Positions 1 to 8,498 of a stretch of 64,000 bases of DNA are shown in pieces. Position numbers and translations under genes: made by a program. The DNA comes from DASXQK01 sp963757155. GTDB taxonomy: Bacteria; Pseudomonadota; Alphaproteobacteria; Dongiales; Dongiaceae. The notes beneath the pieces are model-generated. The model was not told the DNA's origin. It searched no databases and saw only the letters and a list, made by a program, of their open reading frames with translations. Location: the NCBI GenBank assembly GCA_963757155.1, contig CAVWQS010000009.1:62001-126000 (forward strand), in the 5' to 3' direction. How positions within the stretch are numbered: position 1 is the stretch's first letter; each line of letters begins with the position of its first letter.

Positions 1-56
1 ATCGCCACCAACCTGCCGGCCGCCCGGGATATTTCCTCGTGAAGGAGACCTTCCCC

Positions 57-713
57 GTGAAAAACCTCTATGTCGCCCTCGCTGCGCTCGCTTTGCTGCC
101 GGCCGCGGATCTGGCCTATGCCCAGGACGGCGTCCTGCTGGACTATCGGGACTTGCAGTTCCGGGATGCCCAGCCCGGCGTCAACGCTGCGGAAAAAGCG
201 CGAATCTCGACGGCGCTCGCCGCCGTATCGAGCGATGCGGTGAAGGCGCTCGGCAAGGATTTTGTCGTGCTGGGCGAGGTCAGGGGCCAATTGGCGACGG
301 CCGGCGAGGTGGATTTCTTCCTTCTGTCGCTCACCGCGCCGATTGCGGCTGAGCCCTTTCCCGAGACGGCCGGCCAGGTGATCGTCGCGATGAAGGGCAA
401 GGACGTCGTTGCGACTTACGATCTGCCGGCGGCGACGCAATATGCCCAGCTGCGCGGCGCCGTGGACATCGACGGCGACAAAAACAGCGAAGTCCTGCTC
501 GAGGCGAGCATCTACAACATGGGTCAGCTCATCATGAGCATCGACGCCGTGAAGCTCCAACCCAACAGCGCGACAAGCGTCGTCCAGTCCATCCCCGAAG
601 TCTATTCGGATAGCTGCGAGAACCCGAGCGGCACGAAGGCCCGGGCCTCAAAGTCGGTCAGCCTGACTGGCGGCAAGCTCGTGGCGACTGCCTACCCGGA
701 GAACTGCGGTTAG
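57..713 (+). CDS. Hypothetical exported protein
   Basis: I do not recognise the family. The GTG at 57 is preferred over the in-frame GTG at 39 because AAGGAGA at 42-48 sits eight bases before it, and it places a clean signal peptide at the N terminus (MKNLYVALAALALLPAADLAYA, cleavage after the final AYA). The mature part of about 195 residues is alternating hydrophobic and polar and probably beta-rich. It has two cysteines near the C terminus (DSCENP and ENCG) that could form a disulfide in the periplasm. A fragment at 5283-5327 resembles codons near 412-456 of this gene, so a second copy once existed nearby. The role is unknown. Confidence 0.65.
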   Translation: MKNLYVALAALALLPAADLAYAQDGVLLDYRDLQFRDAQPGVNAAEKARISTALAAVSSDAVKALGKDFVVLGEVRGQLATAGEVDFFLLSLTAPIAAEPFPETAGQVIVAMKGKDVVATYDLPAATQYAQLRGAVDIDGDKNSEVLLEASIYNMGQLIMSIDAVKLQPNSATSVVQSIPEVYSDSCENPSGTKARASKSVSLTGGKLVATAYPENCG

Positions 714-882
714 AGGGCTTGCGTCTAACTCCTGTGTCGCGCCCGCACCGAGCCGCCGCAATTCTCCAAAGCAGCGAGAACGACCCTTGATGTCGGATTG
801 GCTCCTCGGAGTCACGCCGGTGTCACTCCAAAGGAACTATTGTGACCGGCGGTGGCCCCTTCGGTCGGCGGCTTAAGTGAAA

Positions 883-1932
883 CTACGATCGAGCCTCGAA
901 GATAAGATTGAACGGCGTTTCCGTCGCCCGTCGAAAGCGAGTGAAGCCACCGTTCGTGACCACTTCCCGCAATCGAGCCTCACCCGCCTGAGCGCCTAGT
1001 CCCAGGCCGACCTCCTGCGATAGTGATGCCGGCGTACAAAACATTGTTGAGGCCCCGTAGTAGAGCCGCCCAACAGGATTCAAATTCTCTGCGAGGGTGT
1101 CATTCGCAAATGGCTCGACGATCATCCACACACCATCGGGCTTTAGCGTCTGGCGAACGTGGGCTGCCGCTCCTTGAGGGTCACCCATGTCATGGAGACA
1201 ATCGAAGAAGCAAACCAAGTCATATTTGCCCGGATACTCCTTCGCCTTGGCAATTTCGAACTTTACGCGCTTAGCCAAGCCGGCTTCTTTCGCGGCCTCC
1301 CGTGCGCGCTGAATTGAAGCATCGTGATAGTCGAATCCTACGAATTCCGCCTTCGGAAAAGCCTTTGCCATGATAAGCGTCGACGCGCCATGGCCGCATC
1401 CCACATCGGCAACAATTCCGCCCTCTTCCAGCTTCTGAACCACGCCGTCAAGTGCGGGTAGCCAGCTACTGACGAGATTTGCCTTATAGCCACTCCGAAA
1501 GAAGCGCTCGGTCCCGCGGAAAAGGCAGGGATGATGCTCATGCCAGCCGACGCCTTTCCCCGACGTGAATGCTTCCGTTATCTTCGGTTCATCCCGCCAA
1601 GCCGCTGCAATCACATCAAAAGCTCCCGCCATTGCGACAGGACTTTCCGGGTCCGCAAAGACCATGGCCTGCTCGGCGGTCAGGCTGAACTTGCTCTTCC
1701 CATCGCATTCGACATAGCCAGAGGCCGCCTGCGAAGACAGCCACTCCCTGACATACCGCTCGTGGGTGCCCGTTGCCTTCGCGAGCTCGTCAGAACTCAT
1801 AGGCCCCTTATCGGCAAGCACCTTGAACAGACCCAGTTTATCCCCGATGAGAACGAGCGATGCGTTCATCGCAGCGCCCATATCAGTGACCATTTTTCCC
1901 AGGAATTGGTGCAATTTGTCGGTGTCTGGCAT
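883..1932 (-). CDS. Class I SAM-dependent methyltransferase with N-terminal winged helix
   Basis: The 349-residue protein has an N-terminal winged-helix dimerisation domain (about residues 20-100, including ATGTHERYVREWL) followed by a Rossmann methyltransferase fold. Motif I is VADVGCGHGAS near residue 175, followed by an acidic strand end (FVGFDYHD) and the post-motif FFDCLHDMGDP. This order matches the Rv2258c-like group of methyltransferases, whose substrates are mostly unknown. GGGGAGAG lies just upstream of the ATG. It stands alone, convergent with the preceding exported protein. The substrate cannot be told from sequence. Confidence 0.85.
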   Translation of the reverse strand: MPDTDKLHQFLGKMVTDMGAAMNASLVLIGDKLGLFKVLADKGPMSSDELAKATGTHERYVREWLSSQAASGYVECDGKSKFSLTAEQAMVFADPESPVAMAGAFDVIAAAWRDEPKITEAFTSGKGVGWHEHHPCLFRGTERFFRSGYKANLVSSWLPALDGVVQKLEEGGIVADVGCGHGASTLIMAKAFPKAEFVGFDYHDASIQRAREAAKEAGLAKRVKFEIAKAKEYPGKYDLVCFFDCLHDMGDPQGAAAHVRQTLKPDGVWMIVEPFANDTLAENLNPVGRLYYGASTMFCTPASLSQEVGLGLGAQAGEARLREVVTNGGFTRFRRATETPFNLIFEARS

Positions 1933-2509
1933 CTTGCTCTCCCCGTTTTGTCAACCGGCATGCCGCCGGCGCCGGCCCTGGTAATGGCGGGCTGCGCCGC
2001 TCTGACGCTGTGCGGCAACCTATGGATCGAACAGCACGCGGGCCGCATCGCAGTCACCTAGAACGCTAGCGCGATGTCAGGGCCAAGCACAGCGACATCG
2101 CAGGAAAAGGGGATTCCCCGCCGCGCCTCTGAGATCGTTCCGCAGAACCAGCCATTGAGGCATTCTCAAACGGACTTTTAGCTGTGCGAGCATCCCAGCT
2201 GTTCTCGTATTCTTAATCAATTTCAGCAAGACTTAAAAAACTGTAGGCGTCAGCGGCTGGCACGGCCGACGGAATTATCGGTTCCAGCAGTCATGTTGCC
2301 GGCAAATCATGACCGCTTTCGGCCGAACAGGGATCCGCTAAGTGTCTTAAGCCCTCGGACAGGATGGGCGTCTGGTTATCCCAGTCTTGGCGGTCTTCTA
2401 CCCCGTCAGCTTGGAGACAGCCTGATCGCACGGCTGCAGCGAGTTTCATCATTACTGGTCAGGGTTCCGCCATGTATCCGGCAGCATCGGTCAAGGGAAG
2501 GATCATCAC
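1933..2509. other. Intergenic region without a recognised gene
   Basis: This 577-base stretch separates a minus-strand methyltransferase from a plus-strand hypothetical operon, so it should hold two divergent promoters. It includes a relatively AT-rich patch around 2180-2250. I see no convincing coding region, RNA gene or repeat in it. A purine-rich AAGGGAAGGA at 2493-2502 is the ribosome binding site of the next gene. Confidence 0.4.
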
Positions 2510-3514
2510 ATGAGCACGCCCAGGCGGATGTTTGAGGATCCGCGCCACACCTACATGGTCGATAACAACGATCCGGCCGCGTTCGATAAGCGGTTCATAA
2601 ACCGGCCAGGCGTGCATCGGGAACAACGCTGTCGTGGCGATCGTGCGCCGGTCTGGCAGACCTATCTGATTCATGACGGTGACGACCCTGGCAACGGAAA
2701 CCGCACTGCTCCCAAAAGGATGGTTGGTCTTCAGGTAGAAGACGCGACCGGCGAGTCCGACAATGTGACGGGGCGCAATCAGCAAAAGGGTTACGTTTGG
2801 GTCGAAGGACCCAATAGCGGGTATAAGCCCGACTTTATCAGTCCCGAAGAGTGGATGCGCTGGCAGAGCGTTTACTGGATCCCGTCGCCCAGACCCGTTC
2901 CCGGCATGCCGAATCCTCCTCGCTGGGTTCGCATTCCCGGCGAGAGGAAGATGCGCTGGGGGAGCGAGGGTGAGTGGGAGTTTCTATGGTGTCAGAAGTC
3001 TGAGACGCCGCTCGAAGCGACATGGTCGGACGTTCTGGACGCGCTTCCAATCGCCGCACGCGGCATCGCGATGATTGCCTCGAATGTCCCAGTGTTCGGA
3101 ACCGCCCTTAGCTTTATCATCAACACCACAGTCTCGCTTGCCGAGGGAGAGCCTATCGATCAATCCCTCCTCGACGGGATAGGTGGGGCACTCCCCGAAC
3201 AGCCCGCATCAGGTATGGCTTTCAATGCCGCTGTCGCCATCGGTAGGGGAGAGCGCCTCGATCGCCTTGCCATTGATGTCCTTCCTCTCGACAAGTCGGT
3301 GAAGGACGTCCTCAAGGTTGCCGACGAGGTCGTGTTCGGTATTGCGAGCGGACAGGCCGTTACCGAGGTTGCCTACAACACCGTTCGCGACAGGCTGCCA
3401 CCCGAAGCGCAGCAGGGAATGGATTACGCTCGCCGTGTCATCAACGGTGAGAACGTTCCGGAGATGATACTCGGCGAGGCTGAACAGGTGAGTAGCGAAC
3501 CGTGTGAGGGATAA
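2510..3514 (+). CDS. Hypothetical protein with helical repeat module, N-terminal part of a frameshifted gene
   Basis: The family is not recognised. The first 160 residues are rich in Trp, Pro and Gly (GYVWVEGPNSG, WIPSPRPVPGMPNPPRW) and look globular and non-membrane. From about residue 165 a loosely repeated helical module begins: LPIAARGIAM, LPEQPASGMAFN, LPPEAQQGMDYA, each about 40-90 residues apart. The module continues in the next reading frame (LSPEARGWVQ), so this ORF and the one at 3504 probably encode one protein of about 550 residues interrupted by an extra base near 3503. Removing one T there joins the two parts as SSEPVRDNAQ. There is no signal peptide. Confidence 0.55.
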   Translation: MSTPRRMFEDPRHTYMVDNNDPAAFDKRFINRPGVHREQRCRGDRAPVWQTYLIHDGDDPGNGNRTAPKRMVGLQVEDATGESDNVTGRNQQKGYVWVEGPNSGYKPDFISPEEWMRWQSVYWIPSPRPVPGMPNPPRWVRIPGERKMRWGSEGEWEFLWCQKSETPLEATWSDVLDALPIAARGIAMIASNVPVFGTALSFIINTTVSLAEGEPIDQSLLDGIGGALPEQPASGMAFNAAVAIGRGERLDRLAIDVLPLDKSVKDVLKVADEVVFGIASGQAVTEVAYNTVRDRLPPEAQQGMDYARRVINGENVPEMILGEAEQVSSEPCEG

Positions 3515-4169
3515 TGCGCAGGCCCTTCTAGATGCGGCGAAGAGCCAAGGCGCCGATGCTATGAACGCCGCCCAATCAAAAGTGGACGCCTTGTTTAACC
3601 AATACGCGGCCGAGTGCGGATACCAGATGGCGCTCGACAGACTGTCTCCTGAGGCCAGAGGCTGGGTCCAGCTGGGCCTTGTCGGAGGCACTGCCTTGAA
3701 GGGAGCGACGCCGTTCGTGGGGACATTCGGTTCGGTTCCCGAATCGAATGCTGCTCAGAACGATAGCCACAAGACCAAGGGCGAGAAGCTCATTGCTTCA
3801 GGTATCAAGTACAAGGCCAGGCTCGTCTCCGACATCCTCAAGGGGAGCAGCTTTAGCATCGACATCGATTTTTACGACCTTCTCAATGGGGTTTGGACGA
3901 AACGTTCGATGACTTACGACATCACGGATGCCTGGCGCCGTGGTTTCACCATTGCCATCGGGGTGTGCGAGGGGAGTTCTGCGCGCGGTCCGGGCCAGCT
4001 CGCCGTGTATCAGACGCTCGCGGAGGTTGGCGGGCGAGCAGGCTTCGACGCAGGCCAGGCCGTCCAATTCAACCGTACGCTCGGTGGAGACCTGGGGTTA
4101 GTGCCGAGTACAAGCGTCAAGGCTGAAAGCGCCACTTCCAGGGCGGCAGCTCGTACAAGGGGCACCTAG
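3504..4169 (+). CDS. Hypothetical protein, C-terminal continuation of the preceding gene
   Basis: This frame overlaps the end of the previous ORF by 11 bases and has no good ribosome binding site of its own. It starts with an amphipathic helix (DNAQALLDAAKSQGADAM), then another copy of the helical module (LDRLSPEARGWVQLGLVGG), then a probable beta domain containing SIDIDFYDLLNGVWTKR. Read together with 2510-3514 it makes one long protein. No known domain is recognised. If it is a separate gene, it would start at the GTG at 3504. Confidence 0.5.
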   Translation: MRDNAQALLDAAKSQGADAMNAAQSKVDALFNQYAAECGYQMALDRLSPEARGWVQLGLVGGTALKGATPFVGTFGSVPESNAAQNDSHKTKGEKLIASGIKYKARLVSDILKGSSFSIDIDFYDLLNGVWTKRSMTYDITDAWRRGFTIAIGVCEGSSARGPGQLAVYQTLAEVGGRAGFDAGQAVQFNRTLGGDLGLVPSTSVKAESATSRAAARTRGT

Positions 4170-4390
4170 GATGGTCGTTGAGCCGAGCCGGCACGAGCCG
4201 GGCGCGCGGATCGACGTCGTTGGGCTTGGCCGTGACGATCTTGCTGTAGATGGCCGCGGCGCACGCGCCACCGCGATCGGATCCTATGGCATCGATCCGC
4301 CTTTAGTGGCTTGGGCCCGCCGACCTTCGGCGTAGCTTTGCGTGGCAACTCACTTGCCGGGTCCGCCCGCACAAGAAAGAGGATAGCGAC

Positions 4391-4690
4391 ATGTCGAACA
4401 GCAGCTTCAACGTCTCGGACTTCATCCCGGTCGACACCAAGCTGGTGCTCATCAGCTCGGACGCGGTCGACATCGGCCTTTCAAGCGCCTTCGTGGTTTC
4501 CGTCACGGCGGATCTCCGGTCGGAGGAGGGTGGCGCCTATGCCGAAAGCAAGAGCGCACAACTCGATGGCGGCGCCGACGCCGCACTCTCGTTCACCGGG
4601 TTTCCCACCGACCAGAACCTCATGTGTCGCATCACGGTGACAGGGGAGGCCGGGAGCTCGAATGAAGTGTCGGTGTCGATAAACTGGTAG
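4391..4690 (+). CDS. Small hypothetical beta-rich protein
   Basis: The 99-residue protein has no signal peptide and no membrane segment. It alternates short hydrophobic strands with Ser/Asp/Gly turns and has one cysteine (LMCRITV), suggesting an immunoglobulin-like or jelly-roll sandwich. AAAGAGG precedes the ATG. It lies 221 bases after the frameshifted helical-repeat gene and 25 bases before another small beta-rich gene on the same strand, so the genes probably form one operon. The function is unknown. Confidence 0.6.
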   Translation: MSNSSFNVSDFIPVDTKLVLISSDAVDIGLSSAFVVSVTADLRSEEGGAYAESKSAQLDGGADAALSFTGFPTDQNLMCRITVTGEAGSSNEVSVSINW

Positions 4691-4715
4691 GCGGGAAGTA
4701 CAAGGAGCTCAAACG

Positions 4716-5075
4716 ATGACGTCTTTGTCAATTCAGGGCCTGGGCCTTTCGGCATCCTGTCCGGGGCGGACGAATGTGAATACGAATGTCACGTTCGAGG
4801 GGACGATTGGCTACAACTTGGTCAACGAAGGCGACGCCGATCTCGTGGTCAACATCGTGGCTGGAATGCGCGATTCCGCCGGCCATAACACGGCCGATAG
4901 CAGGATGTTCGAGACCATAAGAGCTGGCCAGAGCGCCAGGTTCGACCACCTTCTCCAGCTGGCGGCGAGCTATGATCAGGTGGGAATTGTGACCGTGACG
5001 GCGCAGCTGAGCGTGGAAGGCGATCTGACATTTTCGGATTCCACGTTCTGCGAGTTTCCCGTCGAACAATTCTAG
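4716..5075 (+). CDS. Small hypothetical protein with CARDB/Ig-like character
   Basis: The 119-residue protein has the pattern of an Ig-like or CARDB-type domain: VTFEGTIGYNLVNEGDADL, then IRAGQSARFDHLL, then VGIVTVTAQLSVEGD. Such domains often mediate extracellular adhesion, but this one has no signal peptide. AAGGAGC precedes the ATG. It closes the apparent operon that begins at 2510. I infer that the three products act together, but no function can be assigned. Confidence 0.6.
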   Translation: MTSLSIQGLGLSASCPGRTNVNTNVTFEGTIGYNLVNEGDADLVVNIVAGMRDSAGHNTADSRMFETIRAGQSARFDHLLQLAASYDQVGIVTVTAQLSVEGDLTFSDSTFCEFPVEQF

Positions 5076-5207
5076 CTAGCGGACTGTTGGAGCAAACGAA
5101 CCTGCGGAGCGTGATCACGAGCCAACGCGAAAGCGTGCTCGATGCCGCAATCCGGGAAATATTCGGCCAAGTTTCTCGGCGGGACGCTCGCCGCATGCCG
5201 ATAAATT

Positions 5208-5287
5208 TCGGTGATAGTTCACTTGACGCCGAAAATCACTACCCGTCGATCACAGGGACAACTAATGCACTGTCACCGTAATTCGTT
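5208..5287. repeat. Inverted pair of a transposase-associated short repeat
   Basis: TTTCGGTGATAGTTCACTT near 5208 and its inverse CACTGTCACCGTAATTC near 5271 form an inverted pair. The same unit occurs as GAATTACGGTGACAG at 18163-18178, where it forms the end of a transposase remnant. The pair looks like a REP-type element. Confidence 0.45.
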
Positions 5288-5327
5288 GCGACCTACAACC
5301 TGCCGGCCGCAATGCAGTATGCGCAGC
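5283..5327 (+). pseudogene. Vestigial fragment of a paralogue of the 57-713 gene
   Basis: Reading in frame gives VATYNLPAAMQYAQ, which nearly matches VATYDLPAATQYAQ encoded around 412-453 in the first gene of the window. No longer match is visible on either side. It is a short remnant left next to a repeat element, perhaps from a tandem duplication partly deleted when the 2.5-5.1 kb cassette was inserted. Confidence 0.45.
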
Positions 5328-5344
5328 CTCGATTTCACCTTGGA

Positions 5345-6217
5345 CTAACGCAAGCGCCTCCTGAGAGGCCATTCCAACGACATCCGCTTCGCCTCCCGCA
5401 ATTGTTCCGCATTGAGCTTCGCCGCTATCTCGTCGCGCCGACGAGCGGCCTCAGCGGCTTCTGTCGCGTTCGCATGAGTTGTCGCAAGGTTGAACCACTT
5501 ATACGCTTCGAGAAGATCCTTGTCGGTTCCTCGTCCTTGCTCGGTCGCGTAGCCAAGGAAAAGATAGGCTTCCACGGAATCCTGCTCTGCTGCCCGTCGA
5601 GCCCAGTCGACGGCCTGGCCCTCATCTTTCGGAACAGCTGCCCCCCGAGAATAGGCCCGCATGAGGTCGATTTCAGCGTACACATCGCCCAAGTCCGCCA
5701 GCCTCTGCGTCCAATAGGTCGCCTTTTGCTCGTCCGGGCAGCAGCCGATGAAGCCAAGCGAATAGTAGAGGGCAAGCTCGGACATGGCGTTCTTATTGCC
5801 CTGCTCGGCTGATCGAACAAAGGACTGCTCTGCCCTTCCTGGGTCGCGATCGGTGCCAACCCCATCGAGGTAAAAATAGCCCACCATGTCTTGCGCTTCG
5901 TCGTTACCGAGATCCGCCAGCTTCTTCCAGAGTTGAAATGCCCTTGCCGGGTCTCGCCGCATTCCCAATCCGCCGAGATACATGTCGGCAAGGCAGCGCA
6001 CCACGGCCGCATCGGTTGTCGTCGCCTCTTCAGCGGCTAATTCTCTGGCCGCGGCGTTCCAGTCCCCGGCCCTGCAAGCAGACAAACCTTCCTCCCCGCC
6101 GGCACGTGCTTCTGGCATAGCAAACATCAACATCCCGACCGCCGCGTAGGAAGCAACTCGGCGAAACGGCACTGGTCGCGAAGCCCGCCTGGAGCAGAGC
6201 TTCTCGGCCCCTGACAT
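5345..6217 (-). CDS. Sel1-like repeat (SEL1/TPR-type) exported protein
   Basis: The product has at least four Sel1-like repeats, recognised by DMYLGGLGMRRDPARAFQLW, YFYLDGVGTDRDPGRA, then SRGAAVPKDEGQAVDW and GRGTDKDLLEAYKWF. These repeats form alpha solenoids that bind other proteins. A hydrophobic stretch ending MPEARAGG near the N terminus looks like a signal peptide, so it is probably periplasmic. The start is uncertain: ATG at 6217 gives the most normal signal peptide; ATGs at 6238 and 6271 are alternatives, and none has a clear ribosome binding site. The partner is unknown. Confidence 0.8.
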   Translation of the reverse strand: MSGAEKLCSRRASRPVPFRRVASYAAVGMLMFAMPEARAGGEEGLSACRAGDWNAAARELAAEEATTTDAAVVRCLADMYLGGLGMRRDPARAFQLWKKLADLGNDEAQDMVGYFYLDGVGTDRDPGRAEQSFVRSAEQGNKNAMSELALYYSLGFIGCCPDEQKATYWTQRLADLGDVYAEIDLMRAYSRGAAVPKDEGQAVDWARRAAEQDSVEAYLFLGYATEQGRGTDKDLLEAYKWFNLATTHANATEAAEAARRRDEIAAKLNAEQLREAKRMSLEWPLRRRLR

Positions 6218-6690
6218 GAGAACGCTATTGAGAAGCATGAGTTGAATGCAGCAGCAATGGCGGAATCCCAATAGGTCTCACCCTAAACCCTTTCCTTCCA
6301 GTGCTTCAGCACCCGCGTACTCGTCGCCCCGTCCCCGGGGGGTGGCGACCGTGTCGTCAACGTTGCGGGCGATGCAGGCGTCGTGGTCGATCCTGCTATT
6401 GCAGCCCGGCGACTGACGAGGCCTGTTGCCTCTACCGTGTCGGCGTGCACCTGCGTGACGGCACATACCCGCAAGAAACCCTCGCGGCTGCCTTGCTTGA
6501 CTGACTCGTGCCGCCGGTGCGATGCTATGCAACCGGTGTAGGCCGCTCGTGCCGGGCGGCGTGGATGCAACGGAAGCGGGTCGGTCGCGCCTGTCTGCGG
6601 GGCGCCCGCAGGGTTCGGTCTCCATGGTCCGGACCGTCCATCGCAGTAGTCACCGGGGCCACTCCTTGCCCAAAGCCAAGGGAGCACCTG
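6218..6690. other. Intergenic region between divergent exported-protein genes
   Basis: The stretch separates two divergent genes. Open frames cross it on both strands, but their products are Arg/Pro/Gly-rich, lack ribosome binding sites and resemble no family I know. A GC-rich run (CCCCGTCCCCGGGG near 6328) could fold. I assign nothing here except the ribosome binding site AAGGGAG at 6678-6684. Confidence 0.35.
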
Positions 6691-7533
6691 ATGACGCGCA
6701 AAACTTGCGGCATGGTGCCGCTGATCGCCCTTTCCTTGCTGGTCCTTGCCGCGCAGCGTGCGGAGGCAGCGTCGCAGATACTGGGCTTGGTCGCCAGCAA
6801 TGGCGTTCCCACGCCGTTGCGCTGCGAGAACAGCGTGTGCAGCGGGTTCATCAGCAGCTTCTGTCTGCAATTTGACCGTCCATCGCCCAAGCCCGACAGC
6901 GAATATCATTTGGCGCCCGGCGGCGGGATCACTGTCATCGGACGACGCGCCGACGGCAGTGCCATGCGACTGGCCGCTGCCAGCCTCGTCACAATTCTTA
7001 GCCACGCCGGCTTTTCCTCAGTCACCATCTCATTGCCGGAGGGAAGACTGAAGGCGATTGGTGCGGTGACAGCCGCGATAGAGATCGCACCTCTGACCTC
7101 GATCATGCCTGTCGCCATGGCCGGCGACAGCAATCCTCAGACCCCCGCGGAGATTGACTACGCCACCAACACTCAGCGACACCTCGCGCAATCGACCTTT
7201 GAGACCTCAAGCGAGACCAGCGATGCGGCGAAACTCACGACACTCGTCATCAATAGCCTGCCGGCTGACGAGCCGACGAGCCAGGTTGGGCGCGAGGCGG
7301 TGTGGGCGAAGGCGGTGATCCAGGCCGCCGGCGCTCCGTTAGATCCGCAAGGCCTTGCCATTGCATCCAGCGTCTATCAGCGCTGCGGCGCAGCTGTTGA
7401 CTCCCGCACGGCTTCTGCTCTGGGTGTCTGCCTGGAACAGGCTCAGCAGGACTTCGTAAATGCCATGGAATTTGAGTTGCAGGGGCGGAGCGCCGCGGGG
7501 CCAACTCTCGACGCGGGTGCTGGCGGGAGCTAG
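6691..7533 (+). CDS. Hypothetical exported protein
   Basis: The ATG at 6691 follows AAGGGAG by seven bases and begins a normal signal peptide (MTRKTCGMVPLIALSLLVLAA, cleavage after AEA). The mature protein has about 255 residues and cysteine pairs (RCENSVCSGF, then RCGAA and GVCLEQ) that could be oxidised in the periplasm. The first half looks beta-rich and the second half helical. I do not recognise the family. An in-frame upstream ATG at 6508 exists but would bury the signal peptide. Confidence 0.6.
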   Translation: MTRKTCGMVPLIALSLLVLAAQRAEAASQILGLVASNGVPTPLRCENSVCSGFISSFCLQFDRPSPKPDSEYHLAPGGGITVIGRRADGSAMRLAAASLVTILSHAGFSSVTISLPEGRLKAIGAVTAAIEIAPLTSIMPVAMAGDSNPQTPAEIDYATNTQRHLAQSTFETSSETSDAAKLTTLVINSLPADEPTSQVGREAVWAKAVIQAAGAPLDPQGLAIASSVYQRCGAAVDSRTASALGVCLEQAQQDFVNAMEFELQGRSAAGPTLDAGAGGS

Positions 7534-7706
7534 CGGAGAGCAAAGAGAACTCCAGAATCCCAAGATCAACCAGCCGTGCAGGTGGCCTTGGAGGAGGGTC
7601 TGACCGAGGGGGCGAGGCTTGTTCGCCCGAGGCACCAGCCTGTTCCATGGATGCAAGCGATCTGAGGGCCGGCTGGCACGACGCATCGGATCGTTTCGGC
7701 TCAGGT

Positions 7707-8285
7707 CTAGAGCAGCTTCTGGCCGACCATGCAGAAGAGCATGGGAATCGACAACATGGTGTTGGTGCGCGACGCGAGTAAGGCAATGCGTCCCGCCTTC
7801 TTCTTCGCTTCGGCGTTGGCGTCAACGAGGCCCAGCACCTTCTTCTGGTTCGGCCAGATGACAAACCAGACGTTGGCGGCCATGACAATGGCGAGCCACA
7901 TGCCGATGCCGATGGTGACGACGGGAGGTTGCAAGACGAGCGCGTGCCCGAGATAGCCATTCGTGCCGGCGGTGAGCAGGCCAAACAGAACGGTGCCGGC
8001 GGCTGCCCAGCGGAAATAGAACAGCGCGGCCGGGGCGATTACCTTGGTGATGGCGGGCTTCTGCTCGTCCGGGATCTTCGGCATCGAGGGAATCTGCACG
8101 AAATTGAAATAGTAGAGCAGGCCAATCCAGAGGATGCCCAAGACGACATGGATCCAGCGGAAGAGGAATGCCCAGAAGCTGATCTCGCCGAGGATGCCGT
8201 AGTAGCCTCGAATCAGGAATACGATGAAAGCCAGGATCAGGCCGAGGCCCAGAGTTTTGTTCAGATCTTCCAGCCAGTTCTTCAT
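7707..8285 (-). CDS. PuuD-like (urate oxidase N-terminal family) membrane protein, short form
   Basis: The 192-residue protein has five or so membrane segments. It carries the family signature FRWIHVVLGILWIG, later FYFRWAAAGTVLFG and IVMAANVWFVIWPNQKKVLG. In the bacterial urate hydroxylase PuuD this domain is followed by a cytochrome c domain with CxxCH. That domain is absent here and no CxxCH is seen, so electron transfer would need a partner or the protein does something else. The ATG at 8285 is chosen because it begins the conserved hydrophobic part; no purine catabolism genes are nearby. Confidence 0.75.
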   Translation of the reverse strand: MKNWLEDLNKTLGLGLILAFIVFLIRGYYGILGEISFWAFLFRWIHVVLGILWIGLLYYFNFVQIPSMPKIPDEQKPAITKVIAPAALFYFRWAAAGTVLFGLLTAGTNGYLGHALVLQPPVVTIGIGMWLAIVMAANVWFVIWPNQKKVLGLVDANAEAKKKAGRIALLASRTNTMLSIPMLFCMVGQKLL

Positions 8286-8498
8286 CGAGCGCCTCCATTG
8301 CCGTGAGCAGGAGCTGAAGTCGCTTTTCCCCGGATAGCGCTTTAATCGACCCCACGCGCAGGGCGCGCAATGACGCTGCCGAGGTGACTGACACGCGCAC
8401 CGGCATCCCTTGCGTCCGGAGGAACTCACGCCGGACACTATGTCCTCTCGCCGGCGATCAACTAAGGAGAACCGCCGGCTATCTTCGACCGCGTGCGC

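Noticed and set aside
2459..2785. A 108-residue minus-strand frame opposite the start of the 2510 gene
   Set aside because: It looks mildly protein-like but has no ribosome binding site, while the plus-strand ATG at 2510 has AAGGGAAGGA and continues far beyond.
6278..6625. Open frames on both strands of the 6.2-6.7 kb gap
   Set aside because: Products are Arg/Pro/Gly-rich without ribosome binding sites or motifs. I treat the gap as non-coding.
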